The notes beneath the pieces were generated by a model. The model made no database searches, was not told the DNA's origin, and saw nothing but the letters and a program-made list of their open reading frames with translations. 64,000 nucleotides of DNA from contig KK211381.1 in NCBI GenBank assembly GCA_000621985.1, forward strand, positions 158,706 to 222,705, given 5' to 3'. Position numbers and translations under genes: made by a program. Positions 37,277 to 46,050 of the stretch are shown here, in pieces. Positions within the stretch are counted from its first letter, which is position 1, and every line of letters begins with the position of its first letter. The DNA is from Lachnospiraceae bacterium V9D3004. GTDB lineage: Bacteria; Bacillota; Clostridia; Lachnospirales; Lachnospiraceae.

Positions 37277-39376
37277 ATGAATAAAAAGAGTAAATTTAAC
37301 CGGGCCATTCACTGGGCGGAAAACCTGATCATCACACGGGCTATAAGAAACGGACTGGTTAATCTTATACCGATCCTGATTATTGGTGCATTTGCATTAA
37401 TACTCAAGACATTGCCAATTCCCGGATATGTCGGTTTTTTGGAGAATTTTGCGGGAGGAATGTTGTTATCGATATTTGATTTTGTGTTTACTGCAACTTT
37501 CGGGGTTCTTTCCGTATATATGACAATATCTATCAGCAGGGCATATATGAGTCTTAAAGCAGATCTTAAGGCTACGGATATAGGTGCTGTTATCGCATCT
37601 TTGGTATGTTTTTTCATGCTTGCGGGCGTATATCTTCCTGACTTCAAATATGACTTTATCGGTCCCAAATCCATGTTTCTTGCATTGATCACCGGTTTGG
37701 GCGCTTCTTCAATGTATCTTTCATTTCACCGATTCTTCAGAAAAAGAACGAAACATCTGTATTCTGCCGGTGCAGACAAGGAATTCAACCATACGCTTGG
37801 TACAATTTTGCCAATTACATGTGTTGTTTTAATATTTGCAGGAATTAATACAATTATTATGTATGTTTTTGAGGTGGATTCGTTCCGCATGTTCCTCGCA
37901 ATGATATTCAATAATCTGTTTTCACTTGGTGAGACCGGATTTATTAAAGGATTCTTCTTTGTTCTTTTGTCTTCGATACTCTGGTTTTTCGGTATTCATG
38001 GAAGCGATACGCTTGAGAATGTCATGGAGACATATTTTACACCGGGAATTCAGGAGAATATCGCCATGGTTGCGGGAGGAAATGAACCAACCAATATTCT
38101 GACGAAACAGTTCTTTGACTGCTTTGTACTTATGGGTGGCTGCGGTGCAACGATTTGTCTTTTGATCACGATATTGATCTTTTCACGTAATCATGCCAGA
38201 AGAAGTCTGGGAATTGCTGCCGCATTTCCAATGATATTCAATATAAATGAGCTGATGGTATTCGGGCTTCCGATCATATTTAATCCGATCATGCTCATAC
38301 CGTTCATTACCGTTCCGCTTGTAAGTTATTCCGTGGCATATATTGCAACGGTATCCGGTCTTGTTCCCATGATAACCAGCGATATTGTGTGGACTACGCC
38401 TATATTTATCGGAGGATATCAGGCAACCGGTTCGATCGCGGGAAGTATTCTTCAGCTTGTTAATGTAGTTATCGGAGTTCTTATATATCTGCCATTTGTT
38501 AAGATGCTTGATAAGGAATCTGAGGAAAACAGCCGCAGTGAATATAATTATTTTATGGAATATTTTAAGAATAATGAGCAGGGACTTATTAATGTCAGAC
38601 TGACCGAACAGAAGAATATGTACGGTGAATTTGCAAAAGGATTGTGTTCTGAGATAAGGCATGGTATGAAGAAGAATATGGTGATCGCATATCAGCCTCA
38701 ATATAATTATGACGGTTCATGTATCGGAGTTGAAGCGCTTCTTAGGTGGAAGCATCCGCTTCATGGAATTATATATCCGCCTCTTGTTGTAAAGATGGCC
38801 GAAGAAGGCGGATTCCTTGCCGAACTTGAGGAAACCGTTCTTGATATTGCATTAAAAGACAGAGACGCCATACTTGTTAGCTTCGGAGAGAATATCAAAA
38901 TGTCGATCAATGTCACCGGCACTACCATTGTGACGCCAAGATTTGCGGAATACTGCAAGTTCATTGATTCACAGTCGCCTTTTAAAGGTAAGAATATATG
39001 CTTTGAAGTAACTGAACAGACTGCAATAACATTTAATGAAGAAACGATCGATATTCTGAAGACTTTCAGAAAGATAGGTATTATTCTTGCGATCGACGAT
39101 TTCTCGATGGGTCAGACTTCGTTGAATTATCTTAAAAATAATCTGTTTGATATCATTAAGCTTGATGGTTCTCTTATAAACGGACTGTTTGATTTTAATA
39201 ACAGCAGGGAGATCATTTCTTCCATAACACAGCTTGCCGACAATCTTAACCTTACTGTTCTTTCGGAATATGTTGAAACCGAAGAACAACGGGCTGTGCT
39301 TCATGAGATAGGATGTGACAATTATCAGGGTTATCTGTTCTCACCTGCGGTATATCTGAACGAGGAAGGGGATTAA
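37277..39376 (+). CDS. PTS EIIC permease domain fused to EAL phosphodiesterase
   Basis: A 699-residue fusion. Residues 1 to about 415 are a polytopic PTS EIIC of the lactose/cellobiose type, with WFFGIHGSDTLENV and FNINELMVFGLPIIFNP, the conserved sugar-binding segments. Residues about 455-690 are an EAL domain with VEALLRW (about 484), the Asn in SINVTG, the Glu in EVTEQT, IDDFS, IKLDGS and the Glu in SEYVETEEQ, so it looks catalytically competent. No EIIA or EIIB is nearby. A sugar-responsive c-di-GMP phosphodiesterase is the likely role (inference). CAGGGGG precedes the ATG. Confidence 0.88.
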   Translation: MNKKSKFNRAIHWAENLIITRAIRNGLVNLIPILIIGAFALILKTLPIPGYVGFLENFAGGMLLSIFDFVFTATFGVLSVYMTISISRAYMSLKADLKATDIGAVIASLVCFFMLAGVYLPDFKYDFIGPKSMFLALITGLGASSMYLSFHRFFRKRTKHLYSAGADKEFNHTLGTILPITCVVLIFAGINTIIMYVFEVDSFRMFLAMIFNNLFSLGETGFIKGFFFVLLSSILWFFGIHGSDTLENVMETYFTPGIQENIAMVAGGNEPTNILTKQFFDCFVLMGGCGATICLLITILIFSRNHARRSLGIAAAFPMIFNINELMVFGLPIIFNPIMLIPFITVPLVSYSVAYIATVSGLVPMITSDIVWTTPIFIGGYQATGSIAGSILQLVNVVIGVLIYLPFVKMLDKESEENSRSEYNYFMEYFKNNEQGLINVRLTEQKNMYGEFAKGLCSEIRHGMKKNMVIAYQPQYNYDGSCIGVEALLRWKHPLHGIIYPPLVVKMAEEGGFLAELEETVLDIALKDRDAILVSFGENIKMSINVTGTTIVTPRFAEYCKFIDSQSPFKGKNICFEVTEQTAITFNEETIDILKTFRKIGIILAIDDFSMGQTSLNYLKNNLFDIIKLDGSLINGLFDFNNSREIISSITQLADNLNLTVLSEYVETEEQRAVLHEIGCDNYQGYLFSPAVYLNEEGD

Positions 39377-39381
39377 GTCAA

Positions 39382-41235
39382 TTGCATAAAAGGATAGTAC
39401 TGACCGCGCTTAATACCAAATATGTTCATATGAATCTTGCAGTATATGATCTGTGTACATATTCTGATAACAGGCTGAATCTCAATACTCCCTGCATATC
39501 CGTCAGGGAGTTTACCATCAATCATAATCTGGATATAATCCTGCGCGAACTGTATCTTGAGAATGCATATGTGTATGCATTTTCATGCTATATATGGAAC
39601 ATCCGTGAAGTATTATCGGTGGCAAAAGAACTTCATAAAGTAAGACCTGATTCGTATATCTGGCTCGGCGGACCGGAAGTCAGTTATAATTCCGTCAAAG
39701 TGCTTGAAGATAATGAATATATATCGGGAGTGATCGTAGGAGAAGGAGAACAGACATTTTACGAGCTTTCACGTGTGTGGCTTGATATTGAAAATGAAGA
39801 GGATGTTGATGATTCGGTATATAAGGATCAGGCTTATTCGGTGATCAGGGGAATAACGTACAGAACTAAAGATGGCAGTATAATAACCAATCCGGCAAGA
39901 GATCTGATACCTGCCGATGATATTCCTTTCATATATAACGAAGACAATATTAAAGGAATATTCGACAATAAGATATTGTATTATGAAACCAGCAGAGGAT
40001 GTCCTTTTTCTTGCAGTTATTGTCTGTCGTCAATTGATAAAACCGTCAGATTCAGAGATTTTTGGATCGTGAAAAAAGAGATTGATTTCTTCCTGCGTCA
40101 TAAAGTACGACAGGTCAAGTTTGTGGACAGGACATTCAATTGTAACAAAAAGCATGCAAATGATATATGGAATTATATTGCGGATAACGACAACGGTATT
40201 ACCAATTTTCATTTTGAGATCGCTGCGGATCTTATAGGTGATGAAGAATTCGGGATATTCAAAATGATGCGCCCGGGGTTGATTCAGCTCGAGGTTGGTC
40301 TGCAATCGGTTAATCCCGATACGATAAAAGAAATAAGGCGATCTACAAGCGTAGAAAGAATCGCAGATGTATTGTGCAAAATCAAATTGCTTAACAATAT
40401 TCATTGTCATCTTGATCTGATCGCAGGGCTGCCGCATGAGGATTATGAGTCATTTGTCAATTCATTTAACACAGCGTATAACATGAAACCGGAGCAGCTC
40501 CAATTAGGTTTTTTAAAAGTACTCAAAGGTTCCTATATGGAAGAAAAAGCAGGTGATTACGAACTCATATACAGTGAATCCCAGCCATATGAAGTCCTTT
40601 CAACAAAATGGATAGGTTACGATGAATTGCTGCAATTAAAACTGACGGAAGAAATGGTTGAAGAATATTATAACAGCGGACAATATGTCAATACACTTGA
40701 ATATGTCACGGGGCTATCGGATTCACCGTATGAATTCTATCATGCATTAGGGAAATATTATTCAGAGAACGGATTATCGGATATTGGATTCAAACGTGAG
40801 AACAGATATAATGTGTTAAAAGAATTCTGTCTCGAATGTTTTAAAAATATGATAAATCCCGGGTTGTTAACAGATCTTCTTACATTTGATTACTATCTTC
40901 GTGAGAATGCAAAGAACAGACCCGGATGGGCAAAAAAATTACTTATCAGCAAAGAGGCATATAATACATTTTTTAAAAACGGTGGAAATGAATATATTGA
41001 CCTGAAACATGACGGTTATGATTCAAAAACAGCGGCAAGGTCAATGCATATTGAAGCGATCAGTAAGGAAGCTTATGAAAGACTGGTAACGGACAATTCT
41101 CGTTTTATTGAGAAGTTAAAGATAAGTGTGACTTCTGATCTGATATATTCCGACATACTGATATGCTGTCTGTTTGATTACGAAAAAAGAGATCCGCTTA
41201 CACATAACGCATATGTTAGATTCATGCTGTTATAA
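39382..41235 (+). CDS. B12-binding radical SAM protein with DUF4080-type C-terminus
   Basis: A 617-residue protein. The N-terminus (about 1-130) is a cobalamin-binding-like Rossmann domain (YIWLGGPEVSY, VIVGEGEQTF). The radical SAM core has the cluster motif RGCPFSCSYC (CxxxCxxC, about 208-217), followed by QLEVGLQSVN and HLDLIAGLPHED. The C-terminal 200 residues are typical of DUF4080 proteins. The substrate is unknown; such proteins often act on RNA, cofactors or lipids. The proposed start is TTG at 39382, 5 bases after the EIIC-EAL stop, with a purine-rich site upstream. Confidence 0.85.
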   Translation: MHKRIVLTALNTKYVHMNLAVYDLCTYSDNRLNLNTPCISVREFTINHNLDIILRELYLENAYVYAFSCYIWNIREVLSVAKELHKVRPDSYIWLGGPEVSYNSVKVLEDNEYISGVIVGEGEQTFYELSRVWLDIENEEDVDDSVYKDQAYSVIRGITYRTKDGSIITNPARDLIPADDIPFIYNEDNIKGIFDNKILYYETSRGCPFSCSYCLSSIDKTVRFRDFWIVKKEIDFFLRHKVRQVKFVDRTFNCNKKHANDIWNYIADNDNGITNFHFEIAADLIGDEEFGIFKMMRPGLIQLEVGLQSVNPDTIKEIRRSTSVERIADVLCKIKLLNNIHCHLDLIAGLPHEDYESFVNSFNTAYNMKPEQLQLGFLKVLKGSYMEEKAGDYELIYSESQPYEVLSTKWIGYDELLQLKLTEEMVEEYYNSGQYVNTLEYVTGLSDSPYEFYHALGKYYSENGLSDIGFKRENRYNVLKEFCLECFKNMINPGLLTDLLTFDYYLRENAKNRPGWAKKLLISKEAYNTFFKNGGNEYIDLKHDGYDSKTAARSMHIEAISKEAYERLVTDNSRFIEKLKISVTSDLIYSDILICCLFDYEKRDPLTHNAYVRFMLL

Positions 41236-41337
41236 CAGTATTAATATGACATTCCTCACTTGAATTTTTCATCAAAATGGATTATTGTATTATATAAGGG
41301 GTTAAACAGATAATATTTGACTGTGGAGGAGTAACAG

Positions 41338-42141
41338 ATGAGTTTTGATATTGATAATGAGATTGAAAATGAGCAGGCAGGCAAAGGACTTGTTGTTATT
41401 GCCGGCACATCGGAAGGATTTCTTACGAGAGGACTTGAAACCAAGCTTAAAGATATAGGAGTAGAATCGCAGTTTGCCGGAACTAACTTGAAAAAGATTG
41501 ACAGTCTCCGTAACGAAACCGAACTGTATGTGATCTATGTTAATGATGATATAGAAGCCATAACCGAATGTATGGTATTTATAAAAGACATTACCAATGA
41601 AACAGACCGTAAGATCATTGTAATAAGTGAAAAAGAATACCATGATGCTATTGAAAAGCTTATATCGGGTTCCAATATACTGAAACATTTTGACAGACCG
41701 CTCGATATGGAAGATTTTGTAAAAACGGTAGAAGACTATTATAAGAATGTTGCGGGTGAAAACAGAAAGAAGAGCGTTCTTATAGTTGATGATGATATTA
41801 CTTATATGAGGATGATATATGAGTGGCTTAAAGGATATTACCATGTCGGAATGGCATCTTCAGGTGTACAGGCAATAAGCTGGCTTGCGAAGAATAAAGC
41901 CGACCTTGTGTTGCTTGACTATGAGATGCCGGTTGCCAACGGTCCTCAGGTTCTCGAGATGTTAAAAAATGATTCGGAGATGGATTCGATCCCCGTTATG
42001 TTCCTAACCGGCAAGAGTGACAGACAGAGTGTTATGAGTGTTATCAATCTTAAGCCTGTGGATTATCTGCTGAAGACGATAGACAAAGAATCTCTGGTGA
42101 AAAAGTTGAAGGAATTCTTCGACAGTCAGAGGTTTAAATAA
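41338..42141 (+). CDS. Response regulator with pseudo-receiver N-terminus
   Basis: A 267-residue protein without an output domain. Residues about 15-130 look like a receiver fold that lacks the usual acidic pocket (LVVIAGTSEGFLTRGLETKL). Residues about 145-262 are a complete receiver with VLIVDDD, phospho-Asp in LVLLDYEMP (near 196), a Thr in MFLTGKS and a Lys in DYLLKT. It probably signals by protein contact. It lies near the hybrid kinase cluster but is separated by a radical SAM gene, so pairing with that kinase is only a possibility. TGGAGGAG precedes the ATG. Confidence 0.83.
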   Translation: MSFDIDNEIENEQAGKGLVVIAGTSEGFLTRGLETKLKDIGVESQFAGTNLKKIDSLRNETELYVIYVNDDIEAITECMVFIKDITNETDRKIIVISEKEYHDAIEKLISGSNILKHFDRPLDMEDFVKTVEDYYKNVAGENRKKSVLIVDDDITYMRMIYEWLKGYYHVGMASSGVQAISWLAKNKADLVLLDYEMPVANGPQVLEMLKNDSEMDSIPVMFLTGKSDRQSVMSVINLKPVDYLLKTIDKESLVKKLKEFFDSQRFK

Positions 42142-42175
42142 TTTTATAAAAATATATGAAAGAGAGGTATGTGTT

Positions 42176-42487
42176 ATGTTAGTTGTTACTACAGAAACTA
42201 TCCCGGGAAAGGATTATGAAGTTCTTGGTATTGTTCAGGGAAGTACGGTTCAGACCGTAAATGCATTCAAAGATATAGGTGCAGGCCTTAAAAACCTTAT
42301 CGGCGGAGAGCTTACAAAGTATAATGATATGATGGCAAAAGCAAGAGATCTTGCAACAAACCGTATGGTTGACCAGGCAAACGGAATGGGCGCCGATGCT
42401 ATTATCGCAATGAGATATGCATCATCAGAGCTTGCACAGGGCGCAGCTGAGATGATGGCATACGGAACAGCTGTAAAGTTTAAGTAA
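42176..42487 (+). CDS. YbjQ family protein (DUF74)
   Basis: A 103-residue cytoplasmic protein of the YbjQ/UPF0145 family, which forms a pentameric ring in solved structures; function uncertain, often listed as heavy-metal-binding. Signature segments are YEVLGIVQGSTV, the GGEL-x-KY segment and ANGMGADAIIAMRY. GAGAGGT precedes the ATG. A terminator follows. Confidence 0.92.
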   Translation: MLVVTTETIPGKDYEVLGIVQGSTVQTVNAFKDIGAGLKNLIGGELTKYNDMMAKARDLATNRMVDQANGMGADAIIAMRYASSELAQGAAEMMAYGTAVKFK

Positions 42488-42528
42488 GACGATTTGTGTT
42501 TGTAGAGTTATGTTTATGATTAAAGAAT

Positions 42529-42575
42529 GGGGGTTGTTGCAAAGACTATTGCTTATGTTGCAGCTCCCATTTTTG
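42529..42575 (+). terminator. Terminator after the YbjQ gene; rest of the 346-base gap
   Basis: ATGGGGG...TTGCA pairs imperfectly with TGCAGCTCCCAT, followed by TTTTT at 42570-42574. The remainder of the gap to the methyltransferase at 42834 is AT-rich and shows no gene, recognisable RNA or convincing promoter. Confidence 0.6.
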
Positions 42576-42833
42576 ATATTTTGCTAATTCCCTACATATA
42601 TTATCTCTGTTATAAGTCATTCTGCTCCGTATATCAATTCCATGAATTGCATAATAATGTATTAATGTCAATAATAAGGTTTTAAGTATTGGCATTTTTT
42701 TTCTGTATATGATAAACTCTTACTGTTCATATATGCGTACTTCTGTATCCTCACTTAGCGTTCGGGCAAACAGGGAATACACTGTCAATATATTTTGAAT
42801 TCAATTAAACCAGCAAATAAAGGATGAATCATT

Positions 42834-44294
42834 ATGAAAAAAGGCGAAATATACACCGGAACCGTAAGCAGTTACGAATTCCCTAACAAAGGGATCGTAA
42901 TTCTTGAAGATATGAAAATAACTGTGAAGAATACGCTTCCGGGTCAAAAGATAAGTTTCAGACTGACAAAGAAAAGACAGGGGCGAGGTACCGGTCAGGT
43001 AGTTGAGATCATAGAACATGGATCATTCGAAGACGGCGATGCTTTCTGTGATATATACGGCAGATGCGGCAGCTGTCTCTATCAGACGCTTTCATATGAA
43101 ACCCAGGCCGAGCACAAAAAAGATATGGTTCTTTCACTTATTGACAAAGTGTGTACCGATTATACTTTCGATGGCATCAAATCAAGTCCCGACATATACG
43201 GATACCGCAATAAGATGGAATTCACTTTTGGGGATGAAGAAAAAGGCGGCCCTCTTACACTTGGACTTCATAAGCGTGGAAGCTTTTATGACATTCTTGA
43301 CGCAGACTGCTGTAAGCTTGTTCACAGAGATTACGGACTGATACTTAAAGCAGTAAGATCATTTTGCAAGGATAATGCCCTGCCGTATTATCATCGCATG
43401 TCACACGAAGGATATCTGAGGCACCTTCTTATCAGAAGAGCCGCTGTTACCGGTGAGATGCTTATAGATATAGTAACAACATCAAAGATCGATCAGGACT
43501 TTAGCGAACTTGTAAGTACGATAACAGGACTTAAAAATGAACTTGAAGGCACTGTAACAGGTATTCTTCATACTGTAAATGACAACGTTGCAGATACGAT
43601 CACAGACGAAGGTACGACAATACTGTATGGAAAAGATTATTTCTTTGAAGAAATCCTCGGGTTGCGATTCAGAATATCTCCGTTCTCATTCTTCCAGACC
43701 AATTCTCTCGGTGCTGAAGTCCTATATTCTACAGCAAGAGAATATATTAAAGATCTGATAAAAGACAAAATTATATACGATCTTTACAGCGGAACCGGAA
43801 CCATCGCGCAGCTTCTCGCCCCTGTTGCAAAGAAAGTGATCGGTGTCGAGATAGTTGCCGAAGCAGTAGAAGCCGCAAAAGAAAACGCTGCACTAAATGA
43901 TATTCATAATTGTGAATTCATTGCAGGCGACGTATTAAAAGTACTCGATTCCATAGATGGATCATCGGAAAAACCTGATCTCATCGTTCTCGACCCCCCA
44001 CGCGATGGAGTTCATCCAAAAGCTCTTAAGCATATTATCGACTATGGAGTTGAGAATATACTTTACATCTCCTGTAAAACCACCAGTCTTGTAAGAGACT
44101 TAGAAGTAATGCAGGAAAACGGTTATGCACTCAAAAGAGTGAGTGTAGTCGATATGTTTCCATGGACGGCGCACGTGGAGACCTGTTGTTTGCTCGAACG
44201 ACTTCGAAATGCAAAGGATCATGTCACGTTTACGCTTGAGATGGAAGACTATTATCGGATTAAGGACGCAGAGGCAGATAAAGAAAAACGATAA
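42834..44294 (+). CDS. 23S rRNA (uracil-5-)-methyltransferase, RumA/RlmD family
   Basis: SAM-dependent enzyme that makes 5-methyluridine in 23S rRNA (or tRNA; the substrate within the family cannot be fixed here). A TRAM domain covers about 1-60. Fe-S ligands lie in CDIYGRCGSC (about 71-80) with a further Cys in DADCCKLV (about 160). The SAM motif is DLYSGTGT near 315 and the catalytic Cys is in YISCKTT near 411. 486 residues. It ends 6 bases from the convergent XRE repressor gene and is the last core gene before the island. Confidence 0.92.
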   Translation: MKKGEIYTGTVSSYEFPNKGIVILEDMKITVKNTLPGQKISFRLTKKRQGRGTGQVVEIIEHGSFEDGDAFCDIYGRCGSCLYQTLSYETQAEHKKDMVLSLIDKVCTDYTFDGIKSSPDIYGYRNKMEFTFGDEEKGGPLTLGLHKRGSFYDILDADCCKLVHRDYGLILKAVRSFCKDNALPYYHRMSHEGYLRHLLIRRAAVTGEMLIDIVTTSKIDQDFSELVSTITGLKNELEGTVTGILHTVNDNVADTITDEGTTILYGKDYFFEEILGLRFRISPFSFFQTNSLGAEVLYSTAREYIKDLIKDKIIYDLYSGTGTIAQLLAPVAKKVIGVEIVAEAVEAAKENAALNDIHNCEFIAGDVLKVLDSIDGSSEKPDLIVLDPPRDGVHPKALKHIIDYGVENILYISCKTTSLVRDLEVMQENGYALKRVSVVDMFPWTAHVETCCLLERLRNAKDHVTFTLEMEDYYRIKDAEADKEKR

Positions 44295-44300
44295 TACAAA

Positions 44301-44666
44301 CTAATCGTTTTTGGTCAGCTGATGGTAATAACTAAGCAAGCGTTGCAAAGTTGCATCATCTGCGCTTTGAGTGTTCTTTATCAGTTCAAATAAGATGGGA
44401 TCACTATTTTTATGAATGTTTATTACATCAGGGGAAATATCATCTGTCTCTCCTGATAAATAGGCAACTGATGTATTCATTTTCTCCGCTATCGATATTA
44501 TGACCTGTGGAGAAGGCCTGCGGTCACCTGCTTCATATCTAACGTAGGATGCAGCTGTTAATCCAATCCGCCGTGCAGCTTCAGCTTTGGAAAGGTTAAG
44601 CCTTTCTCTTGCTGATTTGAGGCGTTCAGGAATAAGAGTATTGTTCGTATTGTTCGTATGGTTCAT
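44301..44666 (-). CDS. XRE-family transcriptional repressor
   Basis: A 121-residue protein with a Cro/CI-type helix-turn-helix at about 14-70 (LKSARERLNLSKAEAARRIG, then TAASYVRYEAGDRRPSP) and a short C-terminal part. The ATG at 44666 was chosen because AGGAGG lies 6 bases upstream. It is divergent from the 44765 gene, and two palindromic sites lie between them, so it very probably represses both itself and the KilA-N unit. It has the look of a prophage or island control gene. Confidence 0.9.
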   Translation of the reverse strand: MNHTNNTNNTLIPERLKSARERLNLSKAEAARRIGLTAASYVRYEAGDRRPSPQVIISIAEKMNTSVAYLSGETDDISPDVINIHKNSDPILFELIKNTQSADDATLQRLLSYYHQLTKND

Positions 44667-44676
44667 AATAACCTCC

Positions 44677-44719
44677 TTGACAATTACCAATGGTAACACT
44701 ATAATATTACCATTGGTAA
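44677..44719 (+). promoter_or_regulatory. Promoter with two embedded palindromic operators
   Basis: TTGACA (44677-44682), a 17-base spacer and TATAAT (44700-44705) form a perfect sigma-A promoter for the 44765 gene. Palindrome 1, TTACCAATGGTAA (44684-44696), fills the spacer. Palindrome 2, TTACCATTGGTAA (44707-44719), sits at the start point and is the exact reverse complement of the first. Their centres are 23 bases apart, about two helical turns, so dimers could bind the same face. The XRE protein encoded next door is the probable ligand. Confidence 0.85.
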
Positions 44720-44764
44720 TATTATATAAATCCAGACTTTGAATGTCAAGGAAGGTGACGGATT

Positions 44765-45175
44765 ATGAAATTGGAAGTAGAGATGACGGAAGAACAGCTA
44801 AACTTGCTGATTTTGTCTACGGAAATATATGGACGTATTCTGATGAATCAACCAGATCTGGTTGCTGACATTATTGCTGAAGACAGGTTTTTCTATGATA
44901 AAAATGATCCTGAGAATGACAGGCGATTTTATGAATGGATTAAAGATAGAGATGAAATGACGGAGAAGCTGAGAATGGCGCTGAACGTAATGTTTCATGA
45001 TTCCTATAAAAGCGACACTTGCCGGAACCTTATTGATATTTGGCGTGTTCTCAGGCATCTTCAATATAATATTTCTGACAGTATTGATAAGAGTCTTTAT
45101 GATGTGAGAGCTTCCGAACCATACCACGGTGGAACCGAACCGCCTATTAAGGTCAAAGTAATATATAAAGACTGA
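44765..45175 (+). CDS. Hypothetical protein, first gene of the XRE-controlled unit
   Basis: A 136-residue, acidic, predominantly helical soluble protein that I cannot assign to a family. It has no signal peptide or membrane segment. The first 75 residues are rich in Glu/Asp/Arg (AEDRFFYDKNDPENDRRFYEWIKDRDEM), and the C-terminal tail ends PPIKVKVIYKD. AAGGAAGGTGA precedes the ATG, a good site. It is 29 bases from the KilA-N gene and under the operator-bearing promoter, so it probably belongs to the same function. Confidence 0.7.
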   Translation: MKLEVEMTEEQLNLLILSTEIYGRILMNQPDLVADIIAEDRFFYDKNDPENDRRFYEWIKDRDEMTEKLRMALNVMFHDSYKSDTCRNLIDIWRVLRHLQYNISDSIDKSLYDVRASEPYHGGTEPPIKVKVIYKD

Positions 45176-45204
45176 AATATGGAAGAAAGAAGGTGGTCTG
45201 CAAT

Positions 45205-46050
45205 ATGTCAAAAACATTAAAAAAAGAGATTATACACGCAGATGGTATAGACATTGGTATTTATACAAGTGATTATGAAAATGAGTATATTTCTCTAACA
45301 GATATAGCAAAGAGGAGAGAAGGGGAATATCCGGGTTATGTTATTCAAAACTGGATGAGGAACCGAAGTACAGTCTCTTTTATAGGTCTTTGGGAGCTTT
45401 TACACAACCCCGAATTTAATTGCCTCGAATTCGAGGCAATTAAAAAGGAATCAGGGGATAACGGTTTTGTAATGACACCTAAACGATGGATAGAAGTTAC
45501 CGGAGCGGTGGGATTTGTCAGTAAACAAGGACGTTATGCAGCAACATATGCTCACAGAGATATTGCATTTGAGTTTGCTTCTTGGATTTCTCCGGAATTT
45601 AAATTGTATATCATAGAGGATTATCAGAGGCTTAAAAATGATGAGAATAGTAGATTATCCCTTAATTGGAACCTAAATCGTGAAATAGCCAAATTGAATT
45701 ATCGCATACATACCGATGCAATCAAGAATCATTTGATACCGCCCGAACTGACTCAGGAACAAATCTCATATAAGTATGCTAATGAAGCGGATATGCTTAA
45801 TGTTGTTCTTTTCGGTAAGACTGCGAAGCAGTGGAGAGATGAGAATCCGGAAAAGAAGGGGAATATTCGCGACGAAGCGGAACTGAAACAACTTCTCATA
45901 TTGGCAAATATGGAGAGTTATAACGCAATACTTATTGGGCAAGGGAAAAATATGTCTGATAGAATAGTGTTACTTAGAGAACTTGCTGTTAAACAGATGG
46001 AGACATTGTCGCAGATTGGCACAGAAGGACTTGGTCAACTTCATGAATAG
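45205..46050 (+). CDS. KilA-N domain protein
   Basis: A 281-residue phage-type DNA-binding protein. The KilA-N domain covers about 10-140 (EYISLTDIAKR, VIQNWMRNRSTVSFIGLWELLHNPEFN, GRYAATYAHRDIAFEFASWISPEFKLYIIEDYQRL), followed by a helical domain of the type found in antirepressor-like proteins (AELKQLLILANMESYNAILIGQG). The ATG at 45205 was chosen over 45193 because AGGTGG precedes it. A perfect 30-base palindrome lies within the coding sequence at 45415-45444. It overlaps the next gene by 8 bases. Its role in the island is unknown. Confidence 0.88.
   Translation: MSKTLKKEIIHADGIDIGIYTSDYENEYISLTDIAKRREGEYPGYVIQNWMRNRSTVSFIGLWELLHNPEFNCLEFEAIKKESGDNGFVMTPKRWIEVTGAVGFVSKQGRYAATYAHRDIAFEFASWISPEFKLYIIEDYQRLKNDENSRLSLNWNLNREIAKLNYRIHTDAIKNHLIPPELTQEQISYKYANEADMLNVVLFGKTAKQWRDENPEKKGNIRDEAELKQLLILANMESYNAILIGQGKNMSDRIVLLRELAVKQMETLSQIGTEGLGQLHE
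45415..45444. repeat. Perfect 30-base palindrome inside the KilA-N gene
   Basis: Fifteen bases are followed directly by their exact reverse complement, centred on CGAATTCG (inner part GCCTCGAATTCGAGGC). It encodes FNCLEFEAIK, a part of the KilA-N domain that is conserved in other members (NP-x-FN-x-x-EF). It could be an extra protein-binding site or an RNA hairpin. Confidence 0.9.
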
